The position numbers and the translations under genes were made by a program. A DNA stretch of 44,435 nucleotides, taken from the NCBI GenBank assembly GCA_026992635.1, contig JALWYU010000080.1, positions 1-44,435 on the forward strand, given 5' to 3'. The notes below the pieces were generated by a model. That model worked only from the letters and a program-made list of their open reading frames with translations, did no database searches and was not told where the DNA came from. The DNA comes from Bacteroidota bacterium. GTDB lineage: Bacteria > Bacteroidota > Bacteroidia > JAADEI01. This document shows, piece after piece, positions 9,325 through 18,248 of the stretch (within the stretch, counting starts at the first letter, position 1; each line of letters opens with the position of its first letter).

Positions 9325-10524
9325 TCAATCCACCACACGCTCTATCCGAACCACCTCTCCCCTGTGCAGTAAAATCAACTGGCGAATCGGATCTTTATCC
9401 GGCGAAAGATACTCAAACACAAACTGCGGAATTGCCAAAGACATCTTCAGATCCTGCATACTTACCCTGGTCAGATTCTCCTCTATATACTCCTTCTCCA
9501 ACCACGATTCAAACGCGAGAAGAAGTCGCTTCACGTCTGGATCCTCCGCAAACTGGTACAAATACATCCCGGAATGATTATGAAACTCTCCTACAAACAA
9601 CATACCCTGCTTCAGCTTCTTCCGAAGCAGAATCAGTGCTTCCTGCCTGAAACTAAAGGTTTGAAAACCAATCATCTTCAGAAAAAACGATTTCCGCTTG
9701 GCATCCAGCCGATCAAAATTCGCAAGCGTCTGGTGAATATGCTCAGGAATAAAAGGCTCACACATGTACTTCACATATGCAACAACCTTCTTGAGCACAG
9801 AATCATCTACATCCCTGAACGCCTCGCGCGACCTCAAATGCGACGCGATGTCGTAGTGGTAGTAATACTTGTTTAAATTCCTGACTATGGGGGCGACAAA
9901 CTCCTCCAGAGCCACACGAAACTTCTCTTCCTTCTCAGTCTTCCATTTCGTAAAAATCGTCCAGAACAGGTCTATCTGATAATTCCTGACGGTATCAATG
10001 ACCAGAATATCCCTTTCAGGATCATAAAACACCAGACCCAGCTCCTCTGGCAACATCGCCGCCAGCGAATCATGAAACCCACGATGCGCCAAATAATGCG
10101 CTTGATACAACTCAAAAAAACGAGAATAAAACTTCTCCAGATCATAGTCAGCGAGCCGACGAAGCGCTTCCAGAAACGCTTCAAAAGCATAGACATAGTA
10201 AGTAGTATCCTGCTCTATCAGCCGACGAACCCGACCAATGATCGCAAGTGCACCTTCATACCGGCCCACAACAATAGAATCTTCTATCGCAGAAATCGCA
10301 TCGGCAATCCTGTTTGCCCGATTTACATAAATCGTTGACCGGCGCTCTTCCAGATAAGTTAATGGCACCTCCCGTATAATCAAATGCTTAACACGCGACC
10401 GACTGTATAAACTCAACAAATACTGGTCAAAATCAAAGCCCTTCTCAACAGCCTGACCCATTAACCCACAATAACCCAGAACAACACCCAGCAACACAGC
10501 GCCAAAACGCAACACCCCTGTCAT
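9325..10524 (-). CDS. Exported helical protein of unknown function
   Basis: I prefer the ATG at 10524 over the upstream GTG at 10563 because it gives an immediate signal peptide (MTGVLRFGAVLLGVVLG, cleavage near MGQA). The mature part, about 375 residues, is charged and mostly alpha-helical, with many aromatic residues and stretches such as DYDLEKFYSRFFELYQAHYLAHRG cut into helices. It has one DPERDILVIDT strand and a C-terminal region containing MLFVGEFHNHSGMYL. No catalytic motif is certain and no family is recognised. It starts 40 nt after the stop of the CAP-domain gene on the same strand, so the two are probably one operon of secreted proteins. Confidence 0.65.
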   Translation of the reverse strand: MTGVLRFGAVLLGVVLGYCGLMGQAVEKGFDFDQYLLSLYSRSRVKHLIIREVPLTYLEERRSTIYVNRANRIADAISAIEDSIVVGRYEGALAIIGRVRRLIEQDTTYYVYAFEAFLEALRRLADYDLEKFYSRFFELYQAHYLAHRGFHDSLAAMLPEELGLVFYDPERDILVIDTVRNYQIDLFWTIFTKWKTEKEEKFRVALEEFVAPIVRNLNKYYYHYDIASHLRSREAFRDVDDSVLKKVVAYVKYMCEPFIPEHIHQTLANFDRLDAKRKSFFLKMIGFQTFSFRQEALILLRKKLKQGMLFVGEFHNHSGMYLYQFAEDPDVKRLLLAFESWLEKEYIEENLTRVSMQDLKMSLAIPQFVFEYLSPDKDPIRQLILLHRGEVVRIERVVD

Positions 10525-10564
10525 CCCCGAACAATTTCCCACTGACAGCCCGTAACACCACACA

Positions 10565-11497
10565 CTACCGCTTCCCCAGCTTGATCACCACCCAGACATC
10601 CACAGACGTATCCCGCCGGTGAAAATCCTCGGGCAACGCCTTCGGCAAAGCACACACACCAACCCGGTTAAAACCCGGCGTAAGCAACGTCTCACGATGT
10701 CCATACCCCGGTATGCCCTCATCCAGCAACAACGACGCCACCGCCTCCCGTGCCAGCAAAAGCAACACCTCCTCACGTGAATATCCAGGAGGTACCGGCA
10801 TATCCAGCTCAGAACCGTATACCGCCTCCCCGACATCCCTCTCCTCTCTGCAAAACCGCTTTACACGGTCCCACGGCCAGCCCCCCTCCACATCTATGTG
10901 ATCAACATCCCCTTTTTCTTCCAGCGACGTCCGCATATGCCACTCACAAGCCTTATCCATACATCGCTCCGGATACAAAACTGACGCACCCGACAAATCC
11001 TCCAGATCCTCAAGAAGCGTGCCAATTGCCCGTCCCATCTCCTGCGCCTTCGCCGCAGAATCCCACTCAATCGTATCTACCCTGACCAAATTGCCCTCCT
11101 GATCGTAAACCCTGGTAATCGTCGGAGACCAGTGAACATTCCCAGACAACAACTCTCTTCGCTTACATTCCAGCCACGACACCAAAAACCGCGCATACGC
11201 CCGCGGATACCGCCTCACTAAATTCAACTCACGCACAATCAACTTCTCCAGCTCCGTCATATACGGCACATCCTGACCGGTATTCGCCGCACGCAACCAC
11301 GCCTCCGGAAAACTATCCTTCAACAAAAGAAGATCGCATTTCTGCATTTTCATCCACAACCGATATGCTACTTCCATCTCCAGACTCAGTGTATCGCCCC
11401 ATCTATCCCATTCCTCAACCCCATCCTGCGCAAACCCCTTACCAACCATCAACCAGAAAACCAGCACGCCCACACCTGCACACCTGACCACTTCCAT
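10565..11497 (-). CDS. Exported CAP/SCP-domain protein
   Basis: The frame extends to 11653, but the ATG at 11497 gives a proper signal peptide (MEVVRCAGVGVLVFWLMVG, cleavage after FAQ before DG), so I start it there (310 residues). The mature protein carries the CAP (SCP/PR-1) fold: the first helix ELEKLIVRELNLVRRYPRAY; then MDKACEWHMRTSLEEKGDVD followed by the H-I segment; GEAVYGSE; and the signature block GYGHRETLLTPGFNRVGVC near the C-terminus. Bacterial CAP proteins are extracellular and their biochemical role is mostly undefined; lipid binding and protease-like roles have been proposed. The conserved His/Glu of the cavity appear to be represented by DVDHI, GEAVYG and GYGHRE. It is probably co-transcribed with 9325-10524. 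Confidence 0.8.
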   Translation of the reverse strand: MEVVRCAGVGVLVFWLMVGKGFAQDGVEEWDRWGDTLSLEMEVAYRLWMKMQKCDLLLLKDSFPEAWLRAANTGQDVPYMTELEKLIVRELNLVRRYPRAYARFLVSWLECKRRELLSGNVHWSPTITRVYDQEGNLVRVDTIEWDSAAKAQEMGRAIGTLLEDLEDLSGASVLYPERCMDKACEWHMRTSLEEKGDVDHIDVEGGWPWDRVKRFCREERDVGEAVYGSELDMPVPPGYSREEVLLLLAREAVASLLLDEGIPGYGHRETLLTPGFNRVGVCALPKALPEDFHRRDTSVDVWVVIKLGKR

Positions 11498-11660
11498 CCC
11501 CGACAATCTTACCGCCTGTACCCCCTGTCCACCATAGGAAACGATTGCATGCCCGATTTCCTTTCCAGGAAAAATTAATCCTTTAATCCGGACTCCATCA
11601 ACCAGCTCATACCCGAACACGAACACCCCGCAATTCCGTCTAGATGAATTCATGCACTGG

Positions 11661-12474
11661 TGAGAAAATTACGCTTTGAGAAGGGTCAGAAGGCGCTCTG
11701 ATAAGAGACCGTTGACACGCCCAAAAGCAACAAGGAACACTTCCCAAAGGGTCAAATGGCACCCCCTAATGGGTCAATCGGCACCCACCAGTGGGTCAAT
11801 CGGCACCCCCTAATGGGTCAAATGGCACCCCCTAATGGGTCAATCGACACCCATCAATGGGTCAAATGGCACCCCCTAATGGGTCAATCGGCACCCACCA
11901 GTGGGTCAATCGGCGCCCCCTAATGGGTCAATCGGCACCCACCAGTGGGTCAATCGGCACCCCCTAATGGGTCAATCGGCACCCACCAGTGGGTCAAATG
12001 GCACCCCCTAATGGGTCAATCGGCACCCCCTAATGGGTCAATCGGCACCCACCAATGGGTCAATCGGCACCCCCTAATGGGTCAAACGACACCCCCTAAT
12101 GGGTCAATCGGCACCCACCAGTGGGTCAAACGGCACCCCCTAATGGGTCAATCGGCACCCCCTAATGGGTCAATCGGCACCCACCAATGGGTCAATCGGC
12201 ACCCCCTAATGGGTCAAACGACACCCCCTAATGGGTCAATCGGCACCCACCAGTGGGTCAATCGGCACCCACCAGTGGGTCAATCGGCACCCACCAATGG
12301 GTCAATCGGCACCCACCAGTGGGTCAAATGGCACCCAACAATGGGTCAATCGGCACCCCCTAATGGGTCAATCGGCACCCATCAATGGATCAAATGGCTC
12401 TCCAAAAAGAGTCAAACGGCGCTCTGAAAAGGAACAGGGGGCACCCTGAAAAGAACCAAAATGGCACTTTGAAA
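11661..12474 (+). repeat. 22-bp tandem repeat array, about 37 units in constant phase
   Basis: From 11749 to 12386 there are 29 units of exactly 22 nt, with no indel. Each starts GGGTCAATCGGCAC (or GGGTCAAATGGCAC, or GGGTCAAACGGCAC) and ends in one of two tails: CCCCTAAT (type A) or CCACCAGT / CCACCAAT / CCATCAAT (type B). Diverged units continue in the same phase on both sides: 11661, 11683, 11705 and 11727 to the left, and 12387, 12409, 12431 and 12453 to the right (for example GAGTCAAACGGCGCTCTGAA). In the middle the order becomes A-A-B with a 66-nt period. The blocks at 11991-12122 and 12123-12254 (132 nt each) differ by one base. There are no unique spacers, so this is not CRISPR. A 160-codon frame crosses it (11945-12427), but I do not call it a gene. 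Confidence 0.95.
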
Positions 12475-12524
12475 GAGAAAAGACATCCTTTGGAAACAAA
12501 AAACCAAACCCATCAAGCCTGCCC

Positions 12525-12850
12525 ACATCCATTATCCTCGCCCTCGCCTTCCTCACAACAACCATCCTGTATACCCAGCAAAAAACTGACCCACGCACGC
12601 GACCCCAAATACTATCCACACACTGGTGCAAGCCGGTGCCCAACTCAACGCCCAAAACCACACCTTCAACTTCACACCACTCCACTACGCCGTCCTGTAC
12701 AAACACAAACAAATTGCCGCATATCTGGTTGCAAAAGGCGCCAGACCAGACCTCCAGAATCTCCAGACCGCAGGGCACCCATTACCGCTTGGCGCTATGC
12801 CTGGGAACTTTCCTCCTGCATCGTCCTGTTGCCATACTAAAAACACCCAG
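12525..12850 (+). pseudogene. Broken ankyrin-repeat protein gene
   Basis: Pieces of an exported ankyrin protein are spread over more than one frame. One frame gives a signal-peptide-like run (TSIILALAFLTTTILYTQQK) around 12529-12588. Another gives NTIHTLVQAGAQLNAQN, then FNFTPLHYAVLYKHKQIAAY and LVAKGARPDLQN, a clear ankyrin repeat with the TPLHYA turn. A third gives GTHYRLALCLGTFLLHRPVA, resembling the next repeat. Frame changes are needed to join them, so it is a remnant. It directly follows the 22-bp array. The end is uncertain. Confidence 0.65.
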
Positions 12851-12982
12851 CACAACACTTCAATTCTGCGTGCAATGGCTATGAGAGCCTTTGTAAATAT
12901 ACCAGAAAGCCTGCTCCTTGCAATGACCTGCACAGATCACTCGTATGGCATACTTGAATAGCACACCCAAATTGAACAATGC

Positions 12983-14095
12983 ATGAATACTCCGTTTCAC
13001 ACACTCGCCAAGGAAGGGTTACCTCTACTGGATCATCAGTGGTACAACAAACTGATATATGGCGACAACCTCGCCGTGATGCAACACCTGATTCACGACC
13101 TTGACTTAGCGGGAAAAGTAACGCTAATCTATATTGACCCCCCTTTTGCCACGGGCGAAGCCTTCCGCGTAAGTACGCATCGGACAGCAACCATCAGTAT
13201 GCCTGCCACCAGTGAAATTGCTTACCAGGACTTCAAATTTGGTACCGACTACATCAACTTTCTCAAAGACCGGCTCATCTTATTGCGCGAATTACTCTCC
13301 GACGAAGGAACCATCTACGTGCATATTGGAGTGAGAATATCCCACTACGTGCGCCTATTGATGGATGAGATCTTCGGGTTTGACAACTTTATCAGTGAAA
13401 TCACCCGAATCAAATGCAACCCCAAAAATTTCAAACGTCGCAGTTTTGGAAACATCAAAGACACAATTCTGGTCTATTCCAAAACCAAAAACTACGTCTG
13501 GAACGAACCCCGCATCCCCTATACAAAAGAAGAAATAGAGCGACTCTTTCCCAAAGTGGACGCACAGGGCAGACGATACACCACAACCCCCTTACACGCA
13601 CCCGGTGAAACTTCCAAAGGCAGCACAGGTCAGCCATGGCGAGGACTGAAACCACCCGAAGGACGACACTGGCGATACCCACCCCACATACTGGATGAAC
13701 TGGACAGACAGGGATTAATTGAATGGTCATCCACCGGTAATCCACGCAAAAAATTATACGCCGACGAAGTAATATCCAGAGGTAAATTGGCGCAAGACGT
13801 CTGGGAATTCAAAGACCCCCCTCGCCCCAAATATCCCACCGAGAAGAACCTGGAAATGCTGAAACTGATCGTCGCCACCTCTTCCCGACCCGGAGATATC
13901 GTCCTCGACGCCTTCTGCGGATCAGGAACTACTTTGCTTGCCGCAGAACTGCTCGGTAGAAAATGGATTGGCATAGACAATTCATCACGTGCCATCCATA
14001 TCGCACTTGAACGACTGCGTTCTCTATCTCATAAAAAGCGACCTCCCGCACCTTACGAAGTCCTCGCTTTGCAGAATAATTGCCTTACACCATGA
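12983..14095 (+). CDS. Site-specific DNA methyltransferase (beta-class, N6-adenine or N4-cytosine)
   Basis: The 370-residue enzyme transfers a methyl group from S-adenosylmethionine to a base in a specific DNA sequence. Motif IV comes first (LIYIDPPFATGEAF, D52-P-P-F55) and the AdoMet-binding motif I comes late (DAFCGSGTTLLAAELLGRKW, D309 to T316 within it), the order typical of beta-class enzymes. The region between (about 130-280) should contain the target recognition domain. The start ATG at 12983 gives NKLIYGDNLAVM at the correct place in the N-terminus. The stop overlaps the next start as ATGA, and that gene encodes a nuclease, so this is most likely the protective methylase of a type II restriction-modification system. 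The recognition sequence cannot be read from the sequence. Confidence 0.9.
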   Translation: MNTPFHTLAKEGLPLLDHQWYNKLIYGDNLAVMQHLIHDLDLAGKVTLIYIDPPFATGEAFRVSTHRTATISMPATSEIAYQDFKFGTDYINFLKDRLILLRELLSDEGTIYVHIGVRISHYVRLLMDEIFGFDNFISEITRIKCNPKNFKRRSFGNIKDTILVYSKTKNYVWNEPRIPYTKEEIERLFPKVDAQGRRYTTTPLHAPGETSKGSTGQPWRGLKPPEGRHWRYPPHILDELDRQGLIEWSSTGNPRKKLYADEVISRGKLAQDVWEFKDPPRPKYPTEKNLEMLKLIVATSSRPGDIVLDAFCGSGTTLLAAELLGRKWIGIDNSSRAIHIALERLRSLSHKKRPPAPYEVLALQNNCLTP

Positions 14096-14910
14096 CCAAT
14101 CCCTGGGTACTTAAAAGCATCAAACTTGCCAGCTCAAAGGGCTACCTGGACCAGCTCCACGAGGTCTACCCCGTACCAACCCCCTCACCCAGACAGATTT
14201 CCCGCGAACAATACCTCACCCTGCAAAAACTATTTGAGTCTTCAGAGGATGTGGAACTTATCCAATACCTGCTGAAAAACTTTGAGAAATTCCCAATCAA
14301 TGACCCATATGTAGCCTGCCTCCGACGATCGGAAGACCTGATACACAAAAACCCCAGAACAGTACAGCGAATCGCCACACAACTCAGAAAACTGGGCTTT
14401 CAAAAAGTAATAGAAGCCCTCCAGCAACCCAAAGAAACCAACAGACGCATGGGCACACTCTTCGCACGATGGTTACGTGAAAAATTTCCCTTACCAGTTG
14501 TCGCATTATCCGAAAAGCCAAAACCTGACCTCTGCGTCATTCAAGGCACATCAAATGAACTGCTTACTTTCCTGAACACAGCCCTGGGTTGCAGACTCAG
14601 TAAAACACCCGACGTAATCATTAAAGTCCACAGGAAATTCATCGTCGGGGAAGCCAAATTCATTGCCGATTACGGTGGACATCAATATACCCAGCTGCAG
14701 GATGCCCTGTCACTTTTCTCCAAGGTAGATAGGCGACGGGTAATTCCCATTGCTGTACTGGACGGCGTCGTCTGGCTCAAGACCAATAGCAAAATGTATC
14801 GCATGATTACTGCTTTATCAAACGACACAGCACTCAGTGCCCTCCTCCTTGACGACTTCGTGAACACGCTCGCCAACAGCGCTACACACACTGCCCCACA
14901 CCAGAAATGA
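14092..14910 (+). CDS. Putative type II restriction endonuclease (PD-(D/E)xK)
   Basis: The ATG at 14092 overlaps the methyltransferase stop (ATGA), so I prefer it over a TTG twelve nt upstream. The 272-residue protein has a helical N-terminal half and a core with P-D174-VIIKV, then I-V-G-E187-A-K189-F, the spacing of a PD-(D/E)xK nuclease site. DYGGHQYTQLQDAL follows, with the Gln commonly found after the catalytic Lys strand. In this setting it should cut DNA that lacks the partner's methylation. I cannot assign it to a named restriction family or give a recognition sequence. The tight coupling of methylase before nuclease is a common arrangement for type II systems. It appears intact. Confidence 0.75.
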   Translation: MTNPWVLKSIKLASSKGYLDQLHEVYPVPTPSPRQISREQYLTLQKLFESSEDVELIQYLLKNFEKFPINDPYVACLRRSEDLIHKNPRTVQRIATQLRKLGFQKVIEALQQPKETNRRMGTLFARWLREKFPLPVVALSEKPKPDLCVIQGTSNELLTFLNTALGCRLSKTPDVIIKVHRKFIVGEAKFIADYGGHQYTQLQDALSLFSKVDRRRVIPIAVLDGVVWLKTNSKMYRMITALSNDTALSALLLDDFVNTLANSATHTAPHQK

Positions 14911-15228
14911 GCCTCCGCTTCATTATGGTACCCAGCCCTCTCCTCTTACTCCCTTATTGATTGCCTCCCCATCAGCAGGAAGTTGCGCAACCCGCTGGAC
15001 GTAATCCAGAACGCCCCAGTGCACTCATCCCCCCAATCCCAATAAAACCACCGCAACCACCACATCCAGACCCTGTACCCCTCCTCCAAAACCCACCGTA
15101 AAACACCCCCAACCCCACACCACTCCCATCAAAAAAATTTTCCCTGAAACCCATCTCCTCATTTCGGCGTAACTTTATATAATAAAAACCCTGGAGGAGG
15201 CTCGCACACCCAAAACCCCTCCAGCACC
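14911..15228. other. Gene-free spacer between the nuclease and WD40-caspase genes
   Basis: This 318-nt stretch is A/C-rich on the top strand with no plausible gene. It contains a perfect 10-nt palindrome GTTGCGCAAC near 14983. Close to its right end is an A/T-rich promoter-like box followed by GGAGGAGG at 15193-15200. That box is nearly 30 nt from the start codon of the next gene, further than a usual ribosome binding site. Confidence 0.5.
15170..15184 (+). promoter_or_regulatory. Possible promoter of the WD40-caspase gene
   Basis: TAACTTTA at 15170-15177 differs by one base from the Bacteroidota -7 consensus TAnnTTTG. It runs into TATATAATA at 15176-15184, which also resembles a standard -10 box. 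It is the only clearly A/T-rich block in this spacer. No good -33/-35 partner is visible. Confidence 0.3.
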
Positions 15229-18192
15229 ATGCGCAAAGCCAGACAAACACACCACCCGGTACGCACATACCTCTGGACAGCACTCCTGGCGATCTGCCTG
15301 ACCACCACCGCCCACGCACAGCAACCCCTCACCATCACCGAGCCTGTCGCCGTCCTCAAAGGACACACAGAGGATGTGTGGTCTGTAGCCTTCAGTCCCG
15401 ATGGCAGGTGGCTGGCTTCGGCAAGCGATGACAACACTGTGCGTGTGTGGGAGGTGGGCACCTGGAACACCATCGCCGTCCTCAAAGGACACACAAATTT
15501 GGTATGGTCTGTCGCCTTCAGTCCCGATGGCAGGTGGCTGGCTTCGGCAAGCGATGACAACACTGTGCGTGTGTGGGAGGTGGGCACCTGGAACACCATC
15601 GCCGTCCTCAAAGGACACACAGACAATGTGTGGTCTGTAGCCTTCAGTCCCGATGGCAGGTGGCTGGCTTCGGGAGGACGTGATTGTATTTTGATAATTT
15701 GGCAATCAGGGTCATGGCAGAAAGTAACAGCCCTTGAACATCCAGGTTGTGGGGCAGCTCCTCAAATGGTTTTTAGTCCAGATGGGAGATACCTCGTTGC
15801 TGACGCTAAGTATAACGGTGAATTTGTGATTATAGTGTGGAAAACAGAAAGCTGGGATAAAGTAGCAATGTTACACGGACATAGCAATTATGTAAATAGC
15901 GTTGCCTTCAGTCCCGATGGCAGGTGGCTGGCTTCGGCAAGCGATGACAACACTGTGCGTGTGTGGGATATGAAAGGTATAGAGGAACAGGTAGAGGCGT
16001 ACAGGAAAAAATACTATCGCTGGAAAAACACCATTGGCAAAGCTGATGCGGTATGGAGCACTGTTTGTGATACTCTTCCCCCGGAAGTGGTCATGAGAGA
16101 TACAACTTCTCTTTACCTTGTGCTCAACTTCCTGCTGGACAGTGTAAGAGCTAGGTATCAGGCGCAGTGGGCTCTGGTCAACCCGCAAAAAGGCGAATTT
16201 GAAAAAACCGCCGACTATCAGGAGCGCATGCGCAGGGCAAAGCCCTATGTATGTGGCGTGTGGAATGACTACTTGAAGCGAGCGAAAGAAGTGGTTGCCA
16301 CCCATTTCCTCCTCCCCTCCTGCCAGCCTGAGCCCGCCAAACTCACCAGCGTGGGCACCTACGACGCCGACCGCGAACAACTACCCCTCACCATTGACGG
16401 CAAACAATTCCAGGCAAACATCCCCATCAAAGAAGCACCCTCCTTCAAAGCGCACTGGCAACAGGCACAGGTGTGGCGCATCCGTGCCCTCACCTGGGAA
16501 AAGAAAACCGCCACAATCGGCTACATCGTCCAGCACCCCCAGACAGGCTCGCTCTACCCCGTACACGCCTACTTCAGCAAAGCCTACGGGACACACCCCT
16601 GCCTCCACACACAAAACCTGAAAAAAGTAGTTGAGCGTGCCCAAACCACCACAGCCCGCAAAACCCCTCAACGACAAACCCATCACTACCCACCCTTCCT
16701 CCGAATTGATTCTTTCTACATCCAGGAAGAAATCAGCAACGGACGAATTGAAGCCTATGAGCCCGCACACGTCCTCATCCACCTGCACAACTCCGGACGA
16801 GGACCCGCTCAGAACATCCAACTGTGGCTCGCCCCCGAAGACCCCACCACCAGCACATGCCTCACTACCGACACAGTCTCGGCAGGCACGCTCCAGCCCA
16901 ACACCCGCAAATGGGTCGCCATACCCGTGCGCGTCCCTCCCGAATATGCTGGCGAACCCTGCCAGACGACCTTCCGCATACAGGCAACCACCCGGCGAGG
17001 CTTCCACCTATCACGCACACCCGCCTTCGTCCTCCGGGGAATACCCTACCAGCAACCCCACCTCCAGCTCTCACTGATGAAAATCACCGAGCATGGCAAC
17101 CCCAACGACATTTTAGAACCCGGCGAAGAACTCACCTTCCACCTCCGACTCACCAACACCGGACAAACCACCGCACGCCAGCTCACACTCACCCTCCAGG
17201 CTCCCCAATCGCTGGTTACCGAACCGCTCTCCCCTTCCCAAATCGCCATCCTCCCACCCGGAACCGACACCTCACTCTCCTTCTCCATAATATGGCAACC
17301 CGAGCAAACCGCCAATCCTGGAATCCAGATCACCGACATCGCCCAATCCAGATTCTTCCTCCGCATAGACATCCAGAAACTCACGCCCTTTGAAATTGTC
17401 AACCTCCACCGCGCAGTTATGCAATTCACGCCCGCCACCACCTGCCACAACTGCTACGCACTCATCATCGCCAACCAGGAATACAACGCACCTGGCGCAA
17501 TGCTCCTCTTCGCCATGAAAGAAGGCACCTTAGTCAGAAACTACTTCCAGCGTATCCTGGGCATCCCCTACGAAAACATCTACTACTACGAAAACCTCAC
17601 ACACGCCCAGTTCCTCCGCATCCTCCAGGACTTCCAGAAACGCGTCCAGAACCCCTCACGCATCTACTTCTACTATGTAGGGCATGGCTTGCCCACTATT
17701 GACAACCAGCCCGGATTCGTTCCCATAGACGTAGACCCCTATAGCCCCTCTAAGGAAGTACTTCCTTTAGCATGGGTCGCCGAACAACTCCAGAAAACCG
17801 GTGCCAACCACCTGATCATGTTCGTAGACGCCTGCTATACAGGTGCACCACGCCAGGGTGCCTCGCCCGTCGCCGGTCCCCCCGTACGTCGTGCTGGCAA
17901 CTACCTGCCTCCCAACACAATCCTGTTCAGTGCCGTCAGCAAACAGGAACGAGCATGGTTCCCACCCGACCTCGGACACGGCATCTTCACCTACGCATTC
18001 CTCAACGCCCTCTACCACTTCCGACAAACCGGCACACTCACCGCACGCACCCTCTCCGACCTCTATAACCACATCCAGGCAACCATGAAAAAACTCACAC
18101 GCTTCTACCTGCCCACCAGCACCACACAAACCCCCACCATCGTCAGTACACACCCCCAGTGGAACAACCTGCCTATCGTGCCGGAAGAGTGA
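15229..18192 (+). CDS. Exported WD40-repeat protein with C-terminal caspase (peptidase C14) domain
   Basis: The 987-residue protein starts with a signal peptide (LWTALLAICLTTTAHA, cleavage before QQP), so it acts outside the cytoplasm. Five WD40 units follow (about 40-253); the core VWSVAFSPDGRWLASASDDN is repeated almost unchanged, and the fourth unit is degenerate. Residues about 254-500 are a mixed region with no family I recognise. Two Ig-like CARDB/APHP-type domains follow (about 510-615 and 628-730, with LHNSGRGPAQNIQLWL and LRLTNTGQTTARQLTLTL). The C-terminal domain (about 745-960) is caspase-like: YALIIANQEYN, catalytic His819 in YYVGHG and Cys869 in FVDACYTG, 50 residues apart. It should therefore be an active cysteine protease of the metacaspase group; Arg/Lys-type specificity is family knowledge only. 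A six-helix membrane protein gene begins 56 nt downstream. Confidence 0.88.
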   Translation: MRKARQTHHPVRTYLWTALLAICLTTTAHAQQPLTITEPVAVLKGHTEDVWSVAFSPDGRWLASASDDNTVRVWEVGTWNTIAVLKGHTNLVWSVAFSPDGRWLASASDDNTVRVWEVGTWNTIAVLKGHTDNVWSVAFSPDGRWLASGGRDCILIIWQSGSWQKVTALEHPGCGAAPQMVFSPDGRYLVADAKYNGEFVIIVWKTESWDKVAMLHGHSNYVNSVAFSPDGRWLASASDDNTVRVWDMKGIEEQVEAYRKKYYRWKNTIGKADAVWSTVCDTLPPEVVMRDTTSLYLVLNFLLDSVRARYQAQWALVNPQKGEFEKTADYQERMRRAKPYVCGVWNDYLKRAKEVVATHFLLPSCQPEPAKLTSVGTYDADREQLPLTIDGKQFQANIPIKEAPSFKAHWQQAQVWRIRALTWEKKTATIGYIVQHPQTGSLYPVHAYFSKAYGTHPCLHTQNLKKVVERAQTTTARKTPQRQTHHYPPFLRIDSFYIQEEISNGRIEAYEPAHVLIHLHNSGRGPAQNIQLWLAPEDPTTSTCLTTDTVSAGTLQPNTRKWVAIPVRVPPEYAGEPCQTTFRIQATTRRGFHLSRTPAFVLRGIPYQQPHLQLSLMKITEHGNPNDILEPGEELTFHLRLTNTGQTTARQLTLTLQAPQSLVTEPLSPSQIAILPPGTDTSLSFSIIWQPEQTANPGIQITDIAQSRFFLRIDIQKLTPFEIVNLHRAVMQFTPATTCHNCYALIIANQEYNAPGAMLLFAMKEGTLVRNYFQRILGIPYENIYYYENLTHAQFLRILQDFQKRVQNPSRIYFYYVGHGLPTIDNQPGFVPIDVDPYSPSKEVLPLAWVAEQLQKTGANHLIMFVDACYTGAPRQGASPVAGPPVRRAGNYLPPNTILFSAVSKQERAWFPPDLGHGIFTYAFLNALYHFRQTGTLTARTLSDLYNHIQATMKKLTRFYLPTSTTQTPTIVSTHPQWNNLPIVPEE
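15352..15674 (+). repeat. 126-nt near-identical direct repeats encoding WD40 units
   Basis: The units start at 15352, 15478 and 15604 (exactly 126 nt, 42 codons). They are nearly identical at DNA level, differing mainly in the few codons after the GGACACACA block. About 65 nt of the same sequence (CCTTCAGTCCCGATGGCAGG onward) reappears at 15905-15969 in the fifth WD40 unit, across a diverged fourth unit. Identity at silent positions points to recent duplication or gene conversion. Confidence 0.9.
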
Positions 18193-18248
18193 GCGAAGAA
18201 TTGAAATGACAAACTACTCACCACCAGCATGGAATTATCCCTTTCATC

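Noticed and set aside
11945-12427. 160-codon open frame across the 22-bp array
   Set aside because: The frame exists because a 22-nt unit cycles through all phases and the B tails happen to replace TAA in one of them. The translation is pure repeat with no start context or signal, so it is not called a gene.
11661-12474. CRISPR array
   Set aside because: Units abut with no unique spacers and no cas genes are present.
14980-15000. GTTGCGCAAC palindrome as an operator
   Set aside because: A single 10-nt palindrome with no second copy and no adjacent regulator is expected by chance in a window of this size.
15175-15705. Minus-strand frames over the WD40 repeats
   Set aside because: Their repetitive translation simply mirrors the 126-nt repeats of the real gene.
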